A stretch of 45,246 bases of DNA. Source: an uncultured Bacillota bacterium. GTDB taxonomy: Bacteria; Bacillota; Dehalobacteriia; UBA4068; UBA4997. The position numbers and the translations under genes were made by a program. The stretch lies in assembly GCA_948907985.1 (NCBI GenBank), contig CAQWMM010000010.1, forward strand, positions 1-45,246, read 5' to 3'. Under the pieces are notes generated by a model, which had not been told where the DNA came from, did not search any database, and was given only the letters and a program-made list of their open reading frames with translations. Shown here one piece after another: positions 16,637 to 23,718 of the stretch (position 1 is its first letter; every line of letters starts with the position of its first letter).

Positions 16637-16764
16637 GCGGCGCTAAAGACGCAAGGTACTTTTTGCGCCTATCTGCAACCAGACATAAAAAAGCACTTAA
16701 ATATAAACAATTAACCCCAAATAGCAAAATTATCGAAATACGAAAATTCTCAGGGAGGTATAAA

Positions 16765-17244
16765 ATGAGTAAAGTATTAGTTGCCTATTTCAGCGCCAGC
16801 GGCGTAACCGCTGCTCTCGCGCAAAAGCTTGCCCAGGAAATCAAGGCAGATTTGTTTGCGATTGAGCCGGAAACACCCTACACCGAGGCGGATTTGGATT
16901 GGCGCAACCCCAACAGCCGCAGTTCTCTGGAAAATAAAGATCAGAGCTGCCGCCCGCCAATTCGCAGCAAAATCAGTGATGTCAGCCAGTATAACCTTAT
17001 TTTTGTCGGTTTCCCTATCTGGTGGTACCGTGAACCGGCAATTATCGACACGTTTATAGAGGCCTATACGTTCAACGGCCAAACGATTGTACCTTTTGCC
17101 ACCTCCGGCGGCAGTTCTATTGGTAACTCCGGAGAAAATATACAAAAATTAGCGCCCAGCGCCAAAGTGGCGGCCGGCAAACGCCTGAACGCCAGCGCTT
17201 CCGGCGCTGAATTAGCTAAATGGGCAGCAGAGTGGCTGCAATAA
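16765..17244 (+). CDS. Flavodoxin
   Basis: A 159-residue flavodoxin-fold protein. The FMN phosphate loop is FSASGVTAALAQ near 9-20, the second loop FPIWWYREPAI near 85, and FATSGGSSIGNS near 112. It matches the Flavodoxin_4 type common in gut anaerobes, an electron carrier or quinone/azo-type reductase domain. The start is ATG at 16765 after GGGAGG; the longer frame from 16663 crosses the reductase 3' region without a ribosome site. Confidence 0.88.
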   Translation: MSKVLVAYFSASGVTAALAQKLAQEIKADLFAIEPETPYTEADLDWRNPNSRSSLENKDQSCRPPIRSKISDVSQYNLIFVGFPIWWYREPAIIDTFIEAYTFNGQTIVPFATSGGSSIGNSGENIQKLAPSAKVAAGKRLNASASGAELAKWAAEWLQ

Positions 17245-17268
17245 TCCGGCATTAAACAGTTAAATAAA

Positions 17269-17324
17269 AACAGCCCTGCCAAAGCTGGCCAATACAGCAA
17301 ACATACCAGCTTAAACAGGGCTGT
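17269..17324 (+). terminator. Terminator between flavodoxin and rubredoxin genes
   Basis: Outer stem AACAGCCCTG/CAGGGCTGTT (17269-17278/17315-17324) and inner stem AAGCTGG/CCAGCTT. It serves convergent genes. Confidence 0.8.
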
Positions 17325-17431
17325 TATAATTAATTAGTAAACTTGAGAACGCCGACCCAGGCTTTCGGCAAAAAGTTTCAGCAACAAACCATTGTAAAAT
17401 GGTGCGGCGCATTTTATGTAAGTTTATACAA

Positions 17432-17593
17432 TCAGTTTACCTCTGAAAAAGATTCCTTACCCACCCCACACAAAGGGCAGACAAAATCAGCCGGTAGATC
17501 TTCAAATTTGGTGCCGGGGGCAATGCCATTTTCGGGATCACCCAGCGCCTCGTCATACTCCCAGCCACATACATCACAGACATACTTTTTCAT
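17432..17593 (-). CDS. Rubredoxin
   Basis: A 53-residue rubredoxin, easily missed because it is short. It begins MKKYVCDVCGWEYDEALGD and carries the second pair in FVCPLCGVGKESF; C6, C9, C39 and C42 bind one Fe. PENGIAPGTKFEDLP is the family-typical middle. TAAGGAGG precedes the ATG at 17591-17593. It is a one-electron carrier in oxygen and peroxide defence or in redox metabolism. An opposite-strand reading frame over the same bases (17343-17597) is a shadow. Confidence 0.95.
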   Translation of the reverse strand: MKKYVCDVCGWEYDEALGDPENGIAPGTKFEDLPADFVCPLCGVGKESFSEVN

Positions 17594-17668
17594 TTAAAAT
17601 TCCTCCTTATTTATAATTGTTTAAGGGCCACAACTATTGCAGCATAATTTCTGGACAGCTATATAAGC

Positions 17669-17696
17669 AAAAAACCGCCGGAATCGACGGTTTTTT
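17669..17696 (-). terminator. Terminator of the tRNA operon
   Basis: AAAAAACCG (17669-17677) pairs with CGGTTTTTT (17688-17696). It lies 25 bases downstream of tRNA-Arg on the minus strand. Confidence 0.8.
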
Positions 17697-17721
17697 TGGC
17701 ACATTTTTCCTATGCACCAAA

Positions 17722-17798
<77 letters not shown>

Positions 17799-17803
17799 GT
17801 ATC

Positions 17804-17877
17804 TGGAGCGGGTGAAGGGAATCGAACCCTCGTATTCAGCTTGGAAGGCTGACTCTCTACCATTGAGTTACACCCGC
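17804..17877 (-). tRNA. tRNA-Gly (anticodon TCC)
   Basis: A 74-base cloverleaf with CCA. The acceptor is GCGGGTG/CACCCGC, and the anticodon loop CTTCCAA reads TCC. It lies five bases from tRNA-Arg, with which it is surely cotranscribed, and 56 bases downstream of rdgB. Confidence 0.97.
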
Positions 17878-17933
17878 AATTCAACAGCTAACAATTAATA
17901 TAGCACATTTTGCTAAAAAAATCAATACTTATT

Positions 17934-18545
17934 TTAATTTTTTTTCTCATTTATAGCCAAACGCTGCAAAACCGGCAGCATTTCGGCCAAAGCCGCCGCC
18001 CGGTGGCTAATTTGGTTTTTTTCGGCCATATTCAGCTCGGCCATGGTTTTATCGTCATAAGCCTGCACAAAAAACAACGGATCATAACCAAAGCCCTGGC
18101 TGCCCCGCTCGGCGTAGCCAATTCTGCCCTCACAGCGGCCAAGAGCCTCAAACCTTTGCCCGGCCGGCCCGGCAAGCACCAAAGCACAAACGAATCTGGC
18201 CCCGCGCTCCCCCGCCGGGCAATTTTGCATTGCCGCCAGCAGCTTGCGATTATTTGCCGCATCGTCCTTTTGCTCTCCGGCATATCTGGCGGAATAAACA
18301 CCGGGAGCGCCATGCAGATAGTCCACCTCCAGGCCGCTGTCGTCGGCCAGCGTCCACAAGCCAGTCGCCGCCACGCCGGCCTGCGCTTTCAGGGCGGCAT
18401 TACCCACAAAATCAGGCGCGGTTTCTTCCGGCATTTGCAGCTGCGGAAAATCCCTTAGACTTGCAACCTCCCAGACGCTGCCCCGCAAAAGTTCTCTAAT
18501 CTCCGCCACCTTATGTTCATTGCCGCTGGCCACCAAAAGCTGCAT
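17934..18545 (-). CDS. rdgB: XTP/dITP diphosphatase (RdgB/HAM1)
   Basis: A 203-residue housecleaning pyrophosphatase that hydrolyses dITP, XTP and other non-canonical purine nucleotides to monophosphates. Family motifs are SGNEHKVAEI at the N-terminus, ADDSGLEVDYLHGAPGVYSA around residue 68, GFGYDPLFF, and SHRAAAL near the end. The start is ATG at 18545 behind GGGGGAGG. It leads directly into the tRNA-Gly/tRNA-Arg pair, which probably share its transcript. Confidence 0.93.
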   Translation of the reverse strand: MQLLVASGNEHKVAEIRELLRGSVWEVASLRDFPQLQMPEETAPDFVGNAALKAQAGVAATGLWTLADDSGLEVDYLHGAPGVYSARYAGEQKDDAANNRKLLAAMQNCPAGERGARFVCALVLAGPAGQRFEALGRCEGRIGYAERGSQGFGYDPLFFVQAYDDKTMAELNMAEKNQISHRAAALAEMLPVLQRLAINEKKN

Positions 18546-18614
18546 AAAATCAGCCTCCCCCAATTCAAATATTCCTTTTAGCAATCGCTAAGTATTCGCT
18601 AAGTGTTCACAAAA

Positions 18615-18680
18615 AAGTCCGCAGATAAAAAGACTATCGGTAAGCTGACGCAACCTTGCCCTTTTATCTCTTGCGGACTT
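18615..18680 (-). terminator. Long three-tier hairpin upstream of rdgB
   Basis: Helices nest as AAGTCCGCA/TGCGGACTT (18615-18623/18672-18680), GATAAAAAG/CTTTTATC (18624-18632/18661-18668) and GGTAAG/CTTGCC (18639-18644/18655-18660). On the minus strand six Ts follow, so it can act as a terminator in the rdgB leader. A further GTCCGC at 18699-18704 could pair with the TGCGGAC arm and open the hairpin, so attenuation is possible. Confidence 0.6.
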
Positions 18681-18818
18681 CTGTATCTATTATTTCACGT
18701 CCGCCGCAAAATATACATTCTTTGTTTGTAAAAAATTCTATCTACATATACATAATGGCCGCAGGAATTAACCATAATATAAGTGCAGTTGTAATAAAAC
18801 AAAAAAGGAGTGAAAACA

Positions 18819-18965
18819 ATGGCTAACAATCGTACTAACAATCAGCAGTCCAATCAGCAGACTAACCGTCAGTCTAACCAACAGACTAACCGTCAGTCTA
18901 ATCAGCAGACCAACCGTCAGTCCAACCAACAGACCAATCAGCAGTCCAGCAATAACTGCCACTAA
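18819..18965 (+). CDS. Small Gln/Asn-rich tandem-repeat protein
   Basis: A 48-residue ORF with an excellent ribosome site (AAAAAGGAGTG) and its own terminator. After MANNRTNN it consists almost wholly of Q, N, T, S and R, with an eight-residue unit QTNRQSNQ repeated about three and a half times, encoded by 24-bp near-perfect DNA repeats. It ends SSNNCH, with a single Cys. It has no hydrophobic core, so it is intrinsically disordered. The composition recalls gamma-type small acid-soluble spore proteins, but I see no true homology. The opposite-strand frame 18768-18971 is a shadow. Confidence 0.7.
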   Translation: MANNRTNNQQSNQQTNRQSNQQTNRQSNQQTNRQSNQQTNQQSSNNCH

Positions 18966-18999
18966 GCCCAAACAGTATCATATAATAAAAACTAATAAG

Positions 19000-19038
19000 A
19001 CAATAAATCGGTATATTTTCTGTATACCGATTTATTGT
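19000..19038 (+). terminator. Bidirectional terminator
   Basis: Perfect 16-bp stem ACAATAAATCGGTATA (19000-19015) / TATACCGATTTATTGT (19023-19038) with a 7-base loop, between the convergent 48-residue gene and the 19051 gene. Confidence 0.9.
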
Positions 19039-19050
19039 CTTTTATGTTAA

Positions 19051-19638
19051 TCAGTCTTTATATTCTCTGGCTGCCGCCGTCAGCTGCTTACGGTAGCGTT
19101 TAACCTCCGCGCCATACTGATTGTTTTTATTATTAGTTAAATTCAAAACCGGCGCGTTAGAAGTGATCATCGCTGGCACCAACTGGTCGATAGTATCCGG
19201 CGAGGCGGCCACCACGCCAATATAAAGATTCTCTTTCATCCAGTCAGTCAATTTGCCCTCGCTCTCCGCCGTCAGGGCATAGTTATCGAAACGGTCGCCG
19301 TCGTTCACATCGTCCGTGCGCGGTTTAGCCTGCAAATCATATTTATAAGCCAGCATTGCCGCCAAAGAGCGGCGCAAACCGGTCGCGCCGGTATCTTCCT
19401 GCCCCAAATGGCGCACAATCTGCGAGGCCGCGTCAACATAGAGCATGGCCAGCTCATCAGTCTTGCCAATACCCAGGCCCAATTCCCGGCCATTATAAAA
19501 AACAGCAAAAATGCCGGGAGTCTGTGAAATATTTTCCAGCTCGGCAACCGGTAAATCAGCCAATTTTTTGGTATTTGCCTGCAAATTTAAGGTCATCTGC
19601 TGCGCCACCTGCCACAAAACTTGTTCTTTTTCAATCAT
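19051..19638 (-). CDS. Conserved hypothetical protein, 195 residues
   Basis: A soluble, mixed-composition protein with no family I can name. Visible segments are SQTPGIFAVFYNGRELGLGIGKTDELAMLYVDAASQ near 38-75 and a C-terminal charged helix (AEVKRYRKQLTAAAREYKD). There is no signal peptide or TM. GAGGAGG precedes the ATG. It shares strand and a 45-bp gap with hpt, so the two may be cotranscribed. Confidence 0.65.
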   Translation of the reverse strand: MIEKEQVLWQVAQQMTLNLQANTKKLADLPVAELENISQTPGIFAVFYNGRELGLGIGKTDELAMLYVDAASQIVRHLGQEDTGATGLRRSLAAMLAYKYDLQAKPRTDDVNDGDRFDNYALTAESEGKLTDWMKENLYIGVVAASPDTIDQLVPAMITSNAPVLNLTNNKNNQYGAEVKRYRKQLTAAAREYKD

Positions 19639-19682
19639 TGTAATTGCCTCCTCTTAAAATGCTTAAATTTCAGCATTATATT

Positions 19683-20222
19683 TTATTCTAAAACAATTTC
19701 TCCAATATAAGGCAGATTGCGGAAAGAATCATTATAATCCAAACCGTAGCCCACCAAAAACTTCTCCGGAACCTCAAAACCAATAAAATCAACCGGAACC
19801 TCATAACGCCTGGCGTCCGCCTTGTTCAGCAGAGTACAGATTTTCAGACTGGCCGGGCGGCGCGCCTGTAAATGCTCTAACAGCAAACGCATAGTAAACC
19901 CGGTATCGACAATATCCTCCACCAGCAGGACGTGTTGATTTTCGATATTCTCAATATCCTTGCTGATATGCAAATTGCCGCTGCTGGCCTGACCAACATA
20001 ACTGGAAGCCTGCAAAAAATCCACCCGCACCGGCGTTTGCAGCGCCCGCAGCAAATCGGCATAAAAAACGCAGGCCCCGCGCAGCACACAAACCAGCATA
20101 ATCTCCTTAGCGCCCAGCTCGGTATAACAGGCGTCAATCTGCGCCGCCAATTCTTTAACCCTGGCCGCCAAATTCTCGGCCGGGATAAGTTCTGTTAAAG
20201 TATATTTTTCTGGCAGCGGCAT
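19683..20222 (-). CDS. hpt: Hypoxanthine phosphoribosyltransferase
   Basis: A 179-residue purine salvage enzyme that makes IMP or GMP from hypoxanthine or guanine and PRPP. The PRPP-binding loop is HVLLVEDIVDTGFT near 103-116, the flexible loop region SSYVGQASSGNL, and the base-binding segment DFIGFEVPEKFLVGYGLDYN. The start is ATG at 20222 behind GGGGGTG; eleven upstream in-frame codons lack a ribosome site. Confidence 0.93.
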   Translation of the reverse strand: MPLPEKYTLTELIPAENLAARVKELAAQIDACYTELGAKEIMLVCVLRGACVFYADLLRALQTPVRVDFLQASSYVGQASSGNLHISKDIENIENQHVLLVEDIVDTGFTMRLLLEHLQARRPASLKICTLLNKADARRYEVPVDFIGFEVPEKFLVGYGLDYNDSFRNLPYIGEIVLE

Positions 20223-20405
20223 AATAACACCCCCAAGGCTGAAAATAAAATCCACATTATAAATATTCTCGCATAATCAACAAAACCCTGCAAAAAAATC
20301 CGTTAAGAAAAAATTTTCTCATCAAACATAATTTTATTCGGTATTTTATTTGCCTCTATCTCATATTTTTTTTCAGGCTATAATTGAGAAAAGAGGTATC
20401 CGTTT

Positions 20406-21110
20406 ATGAATACAAACAAATTAAGCGCCAAAAAAATACTTATCCCCGCCGGTCTGGTCATGCTGCTGATTATTGGCGTCATCTGCTGGCTGCGCCCCAA
20501 CCTGAACGCGCCCAAGCTGCCGCCGGCCGAACTGGCGCAAACAGCGATTGAAAATCTGCTGGCCGCCGAAAGCCTTAGTTTTAACACGCAAAGCCGCCTG
20601 CTGCTGGGCAGTGATGAAACGCTGCTCGGCGACCTTAACGGCCAGATAAACGGCGCTGATTATCATGTTTGCGGCGAAGTTTTAGGCAGCGAACTGAATA
20701 TATATCAAATCGGCGGCAAAACTTACCGCCAGGATTCGCTGACCGAACAATGGCTGGTGGTGGAAGACCAGCAAATGCTGACTAACGAGGCCCTGCTCAG
20801 TGATATTAACCCCCGCGCGGCTTTTCAGCTAACGGATATGCTTAACGTCAGCGAGGCCGAAGCGGAAAATGTTGATGAAGAAAAATGCTATAAACTGACC
20901 TTTGAGCCGCAAACCGAATCCGGCTACTATGAAAAATATTTCTCCAGCCTTACCTATACCATTTGGGTTACAATGGACGATCATCAGCTGCGCCAGGCGC
21001 AGATTAACGCCTCGGCCAGCGCCAACAATATTGAAAGCACCCTGCAAATCACCACCGCATTTTGGGATTGGAACAACACCCCAGCCATTGCCGCGCCGGT
21101 TGTGGAATAA
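20406..21110 (+). CDS. Membrane-anchored extracytoplasmic protein, LolA/LppX-like fold suspected
   Basis: A 234-residue protein with an N-terminal signal anchor (about 11-30), then about 200 extracytoplasmic residues. The spacing of short strands (SLSFNTQSRLLLG, GQINGADYHVCGEV, NIYQIGGKTYRQ, then TYTIWVTMDDHQLRQAQI) resembles bacterial lipoproteins of the LolA/LprG type that carry or sense hydrophobic molecules. This is a fold guess, not a family match. GAGGT precedes the ATG and a TATAAT lies at about 20378. Confidence 0.6.
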   Translation: MNTNKLSAKKILIPAGLVMLLIIGVICWLRPNLNAPKLPPAELAQTAIENLLAAESLSFNTQSRLLLGSDETLLGDLNGQINGADYHVCGEVLGSELNIYQIGGKTYRQDSLTEQWLVVEDQQMLTNEALLSDINPRAAFQLTDMLNVSEAEAENVDEEKCYKLTFEPQTESGYYEKYFSSLTYTIWVTMDDHQLRQAQINASASANNIESTLQITTAFWDWNNTPAIAAPVVE

Positions 21111-21120
21111 GCATAACATA

Positions 21121-21177
21121 GCCGCCGTTTTTATTCCTTTCAGTCAGAACGGCGGCGCACTGTTGCTTTTACTCTGA
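21121..21177 (+). terminator. Terminator with a conserved 23-bp tail
   Basis: GCCGCCGTT (21121-21129) pairs with AACGGCGGC (21148-21156). The following GCACTGTTGCTTTT is shared with the terminator at 26001-26041. Confidence 0.7.
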
Positions 21178-21180
21178 TTT

Positions 21181-21435
21181 TTAATCTTCCGCATTTTCGA
21201 TATCAAACGTTATGCCAATAGATTGCAAATATGCGTCGCGGCCGAGCAAAAAATCTGTTGAAACATTAAATATATCCGCTATTTTTACAAGAGTTTCTAA
21301 GGGTGGTGTGCTTTCGCCTTGTTCATATTTTTGGTAGCCATTTAAAGTTAGATGTAAAAAATCTGCCATATTCTGTTGTGTATATTTATGATGTAAGCGC
21401 AACATACGCAAACGGCTACTTAATAATTTTATCAT
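21181..21435 (-). CDS. XRE-family HTH regulator
   Basis: An 84-residue Cro/C1-type DNA-binding protein. The HTH spans about residues 6-60 (LRMLRLHHKYTQQNMADFL, LNGYQKYEQGESTPPLETL), with the usual IADIFNVSTDFLLG after it. TAGGAGG precedes the ATG. It is divergent from the small coiled-coil gene at 21551, and an imperfect operator-like repeat lies between them, so it probably represses both genes. Confidence 0.85.
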   Translation of the reverse strand: MIKLLSSRLRMLRLHHKYTQQNMADFLHLTLNGYQKYEQGESTPPLETLVKIADIFNVSTDFLLGRDAYLQSIGITFDIENAED

Positions 21436-21451
21436 ATATGCCTCCTAACTA

Positions 21452-21482
21452 TTGACACTATATATAGATTGTACTATAATGT
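21452..21482 (+). promoter_or_regulatory. Consensus promoter with overlapping operator-like repeat
   Basis: TTGACA (21452-21457), 17 bp, TATAAT (21475-21480) drive the + strand gene. ACACTATA (21455-21462) and TATAATGT (21475-21482) form an imperfect inverted repeat exactly over the two promoter boxes, a suitable place for the XRE repressor. Confidence 0.6.
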
Positions 21483-21550
21483 AAGCAAACCTTATACATA
21501 TCATCAATATATATATGTTATATATGCACAAAAATCAAGGAGGCCTTTTT

Positions 21551-21814
21551 ATGAAAAACAAAACACTACAAGAAACAAATTCTAAACTGGAAAAAATAGA
21601 ATATAAAATATCAAAGATTGAAAGCTTAGCCTTTGTACTGCATATTGCCGCAGACACCAATATATATTCTTCCGGCGAATTTGCCGGCGCATTAAATATA
21701 CTAAATACAAGCATTAGCGAAATCCACGAGGAAATTCTTGAACTAAATAACAACTTGTTCGCTATCCTGCGCAATGATAATTCCGCTGAAACGCCAAACA
21801 GCGCCCAAAATTAA
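21551..21814 (+). CDS. Small coiled-coil protein divergent from an XRE regulator
   Basis: An 87-residue soluble protein beginning MKNKTLQETNSKLEKIEYKI, with heptad-like Leu/Ile spacing through most of its length and a polar tail. It has no known domain. The start is ATG at 21551 behind AAGGAGG; the frame upstream from 21515 is not needed. It may be a partner or target of the XRE protein. Confidence 0.6.
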   Translation: MKNKTLQETNSKLEKIEYKISKIESLAFVLHIAADTNIYSSGEFAGALNILNTSISEIHEEILELNNNLFAILRNDNSAETPNSAQN

Positions 21815-21827
21815 TTGAGCGCTGTTT
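21796..21827 (+). terminator. Terminator over the end of the coiled-coil gene
   Basis: AAACAGCGC (21796-21804) and GCGCTGTTT (21819-21827), a perfect 9-bp stem between convergent genes. Confidence 0.65.
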
Positions 21828-21836
21828 AACCATATC

Positions 21837-22193
21837 TTAAAGCAATTCCGCTTTTCTTGCCAAAATCGCCGCGCCGGCAGTACAGGCCGGGCAATCGCAG
21901 TAAGTTGCGCCGGCGGCCTGTACCGCCCTGGCGTGTTCGTTCATTTGTTTGGCCCGCTCCTCGCCAAAAAGCTTTATCCCCATTGGCGAACCGGTGAAAG
22001 CCACGCAATCCTCAATATGCAAAACATCCTGTTCCAACTCGGCAATGAACTTTGCAGTTTCGGCCGCCTCATCGTCCCCTCCGGCCGCCGCCAGCCAGCT
22101 TTCCGCCGCCGCCTTGGCCTCCGGGCTGCAAGAATACGCCGCGATCATTTCCTTAGCTTTCTCCGCCACAAAGTCCCGCAAATTCTGTTCCAT
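21837..22193 (-). CDS. Conserved hypothetical protein with CxCxxC motif
   Basis: A 118-residue acidic, Ala-rich helical protein. It has SCSPEAKAAAESWL near 21 and a C-terminal YCDCPACTAGAAIL near 98 that could bind a metal or an Fe-S cluster. Related proteins occur in many Clostridia, often with misleading chaperone names; I see no chaperone domain. AAGGA precedes the ATG. Confidence 0.65.
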   Translation of the reverse strand: MEQNLRDFVAEKAKEMIAAYSCSPEAKAAAESWLAAAGGDDEAAETAKFIAELEQDVLHIEDCVAFTGSPMGIKLFGEERAKQMNEHARAVQAAGATYCDCPACTAGAAILARKAELL

Positions 22194-22284
22194 ATGTTCA
22201 TCCTTCCTTTCTGTTTTATCAGCAATATTATAACGTTTTCTGTGTGAATAATCAATCTATTTTCCAGATTTTAATTTAAAACAG

Positions 22285-22323
22285 CAAGCGCCCCGGCAAA
22301 GGAGCGCTTTTTGCTTTAATTAA
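22285..22323 (-). terminator. Terminator of the first hicB, copy 1 of a 39-bp duplicated segment
   Basis: AAGCGCCCC pairs with GGAGCGCTT (one wobble), with T-rich flanks. The 39 bp differ by only one base from 23053-23091 behind the second hicB. Confidence 0.75.
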
Positions 22324-22654
22324 TAGCAACGTAAGCTTTAATAGCATTTTCAACTGCCATATTAACAGATTGATTATGGGACGCGGCAAAAGACAAAAGA
22401 TTTCTATGCAGTTCCGGCGATATATGAACATTAATATCACCTTTATAACTATGCTCTGGCATTACACCGGCAGCCAGGCACATCTCCAGATAGTCGTCAA
22501 CCGCATTTTCAAAATCATTCTTCAAACTAGCCAGACTATCGCCCTCATAGGAAATCAGACCATTTATGCCAATAACCTGACCATAAAGCAAATCATCATC
22601 AGCTGAATATTCAACAGTGCCACAAAAATCCTTATATTTCAGCAAATTTGTCAT
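22316..22654 (-). CDS. hicB: HicB-family antitoxin without adjacent toxin
   Basis: A 112-residue protein. The N-terminal HicB fold (about 10-60) contains YGQVIGINGLISYEGDSLASLKNDFENAVDDYLEMC. The C-terminal ribbon-helix-helix is HISPELHRNLLSFAASHNQSVNMAVENAI. Canonical HicB antitoxins neutralise the HicA mRNase and repress their operon. No hicA lies beside it: a MITE and a gene fragment occupy that side. It is an orphan, or works in trans on the HicA at 23506-23694, although its own pair there has another HicB. Confidence 0.85.
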   Translation of the reverse strand: MTNLLKYKDFCGTVEYSADDDLLYGQVIGINGLISYEGDSLASLKNDFENAVDDYLEMCLAAGVMPEHSYKGDINVHISPELHRNLLSFAASHNQSVNMAVENAIKAYVAIN

Positions 22655-22740
22655 AAAAGATTTTCCTTTTTGCTCATATAAATTGCCCTCGCCATTATTT
22701 ATAATTATATCATATATGGCCTTTTCTCTGCAACAACTTT

Positions 22741-22961
22741 TTGCTCACGGAAGTGGACAAACGAGTAGTTTTATACAATTCCACGCCCTCTCAGTCATCG
22801 ATTCCTTGTCAGTCATCGCTGACAGCTCTCCCAAGGGGAGAGCCAAGGCTTATAGGCAAAAAGACTTGCCTCTCCCTTTGGGAGAGGTGGCTTATCCAGC
22901 AAAACTGGATAAGTCGGAGAGGGCGACTTAAACAACGCATTTTGTCCACTCCCTTGCTCAC
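22741..22961. mobile_element. 205-bp MITE-like repeat with 8-bp target duplication
   Basis: The element spans 22749-22953. Its ends are inverted repeats GGAAGTGGACAAA and GGGAGTGGACAAA (reading inward). It is flanked by TTGCTCAC on both sides (22741-22748 and 22954-22961). Inside are several stems: GCTCTCCC/GGGAGAGC, CTCTCCC/GGGAGAG, CTTATCCAG/CTGGATAAG, and an outer CGCCCTCTC/GAGAGGGCG. This is the foldable, non-coding repeat type that is scattered in many Clostridia. An empty site is present at 23961. Confidence 0.85.
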
Positions 22962-22966
22962 AACAA

Positions 22967-23060
22967 CTATTCCTGCGCGCCAAGCGTATATTCGTCCAGA
23001 CGGTAATTATACTGCACCCGCACGTCATCATAAGAATCCGTATGGCCATAAACAAGCGCC
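22967..23060 (-). pseudogene. 3' fragment duplicated from the gene at 23973-24878
   Basis: About 90 bp encode YGHTDSYDDVRVQYNYRL and then DEYTLGAQE plus stop, nearly identical to the C-terminus of the intact gene. The homology also includes the downstream TTTTTGCTCAC, now split by the MITE. The upstream end merges into the hicB terminator at about 23050-23070. Confidence 0.85.
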
Positions 23061-23091
23061 CCGGCAAGGGAGCGCTTTTTGCTTTAATTAA
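23053..23091 (-). terminator. Terminator of the second hicB, copy 2 of the 39-bp duplicated segment
   Basis: The stem AAGCGCCCC/GGAGCGCTT is as at 22285-22323 with a single base difference. Confidence 0.75.
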
Positions 23092-23483
23092 ATATTTAGC
23101 TGCTGCTTTAAGGCTGTTTGCAGCGCAGACGAAAAATTTATATTATTTTCCTCCGCCATGGTATTTAACCAGGCCGGTATACTTAAAGTCTTGTTAACCG
23201 CTTTATTATCATGTTTTTGTAAATAACTTAAAGCGTCAAATTCAATCATAACCGCCGTTTCGCCAGCGGCAAGCCGAATATTTGCCGGCTCTGCCAAATC
23301 CGGCAAAGGCTGGCGGCGGCTTTGATAATCCTCATAATACAAACCGATTGCATCCTTGATATTAGCCAGGCTTTCGGCCAAGGAATCCCCCTGCGAAACA
23401 CAACCCGGCAATTCTTCAACCCACACCGAATAACCAACAGCTTCCTTATGCAAAACAGCCGTAAAAAAATATATATTATTCAT
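23088..23483 (-). CDS. hicB: HicB antitoxin
   Basis: A 131-residue antitoxin. The HicB core is FFTAVLHKEAVGYSVWVEELPGCVSQGDSLAESLANIKDAI; the C-terminal half is helical (LSIPAWLNTMAEENNINFSSALQTAL), a DNA-binding RHH-like module. It lies directly after hicA (22-bp gap) on the same strand, forming a complete type II toxin-antitoxin operon. GGAGG lies 11 bases before the ATG. Confidence 0.9.
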   Translation of the reverse strand: MNNIYFFTAVLHKEAVGYSVWVEELPGCVSQGDSLAESLANIKDAIGLYYEDYQSRRQPLPDLAEPANIRLAAGETAVMIEFDALSYLQKHDNKAVNKTLSIPAWLNTMAEENNINFSSALQTALKQQLNI

Positions 23484-23505
23484 CTTGCAATAATCCTCCT
23501 TATGG

Positions 23506-23694
23506 TTATTTCAAACCGGCGTCTTTCAAAATTTTTTGTTCTATACCAACTTTAAGCTCCCGGGCATGTAGCGGCACAGTGGTTGTTTTTCCGGTTTGCG
23601 AATTACGCAGAAAAATATGTGAACCATTAGTGCGTTCAATAACAAAACCATTTTTTTGCAGCAGCTGCAACATTTGTTTTGCGGTAAGCGGCAT
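23506..23694 (-). CDS. hicA: HicA mRNA interferase toxin
   Basis: A 62-residue HicA with the double-stranded-RNA-binding-like fold. Motifs are TAKQMLQLLQKNGFV, the catalytic His in GSHIFLRN (near 26), and VPLHARELKVGIEQKILKDAGL. It should cleave mRNA when HicB is degraded. It is full length. Confidence 0.92.
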   Translation of the reverse strand: MPLTAKQMLQLLQKNGFVIERTNGSHIFLRNSQTGKTTTVPLHARELKVGIEQKILKDAGLK

Positions 23695-23718
23695 TTTGCA
23701 CCACCTTTATATTTCTTT

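Noticed and set aside
17343..17597. 84-codon + strand frame
   Set aside because: Shadow of the true rubredoxin gene on the minus strand, which has both Cys pairs and a ribosome site.
18819..18965. CRISPR-like or satellite array
   Set aside because: The 24-bp repeats are contiguous, in frame and coding; there are no spacers. No CRISPR array exists in the window.
18768..18971. Minus-strand frame of repeated GLLIGLT-like text
   Set aside because: Antisense to the Gln/Asn repeat gene; no start signal.
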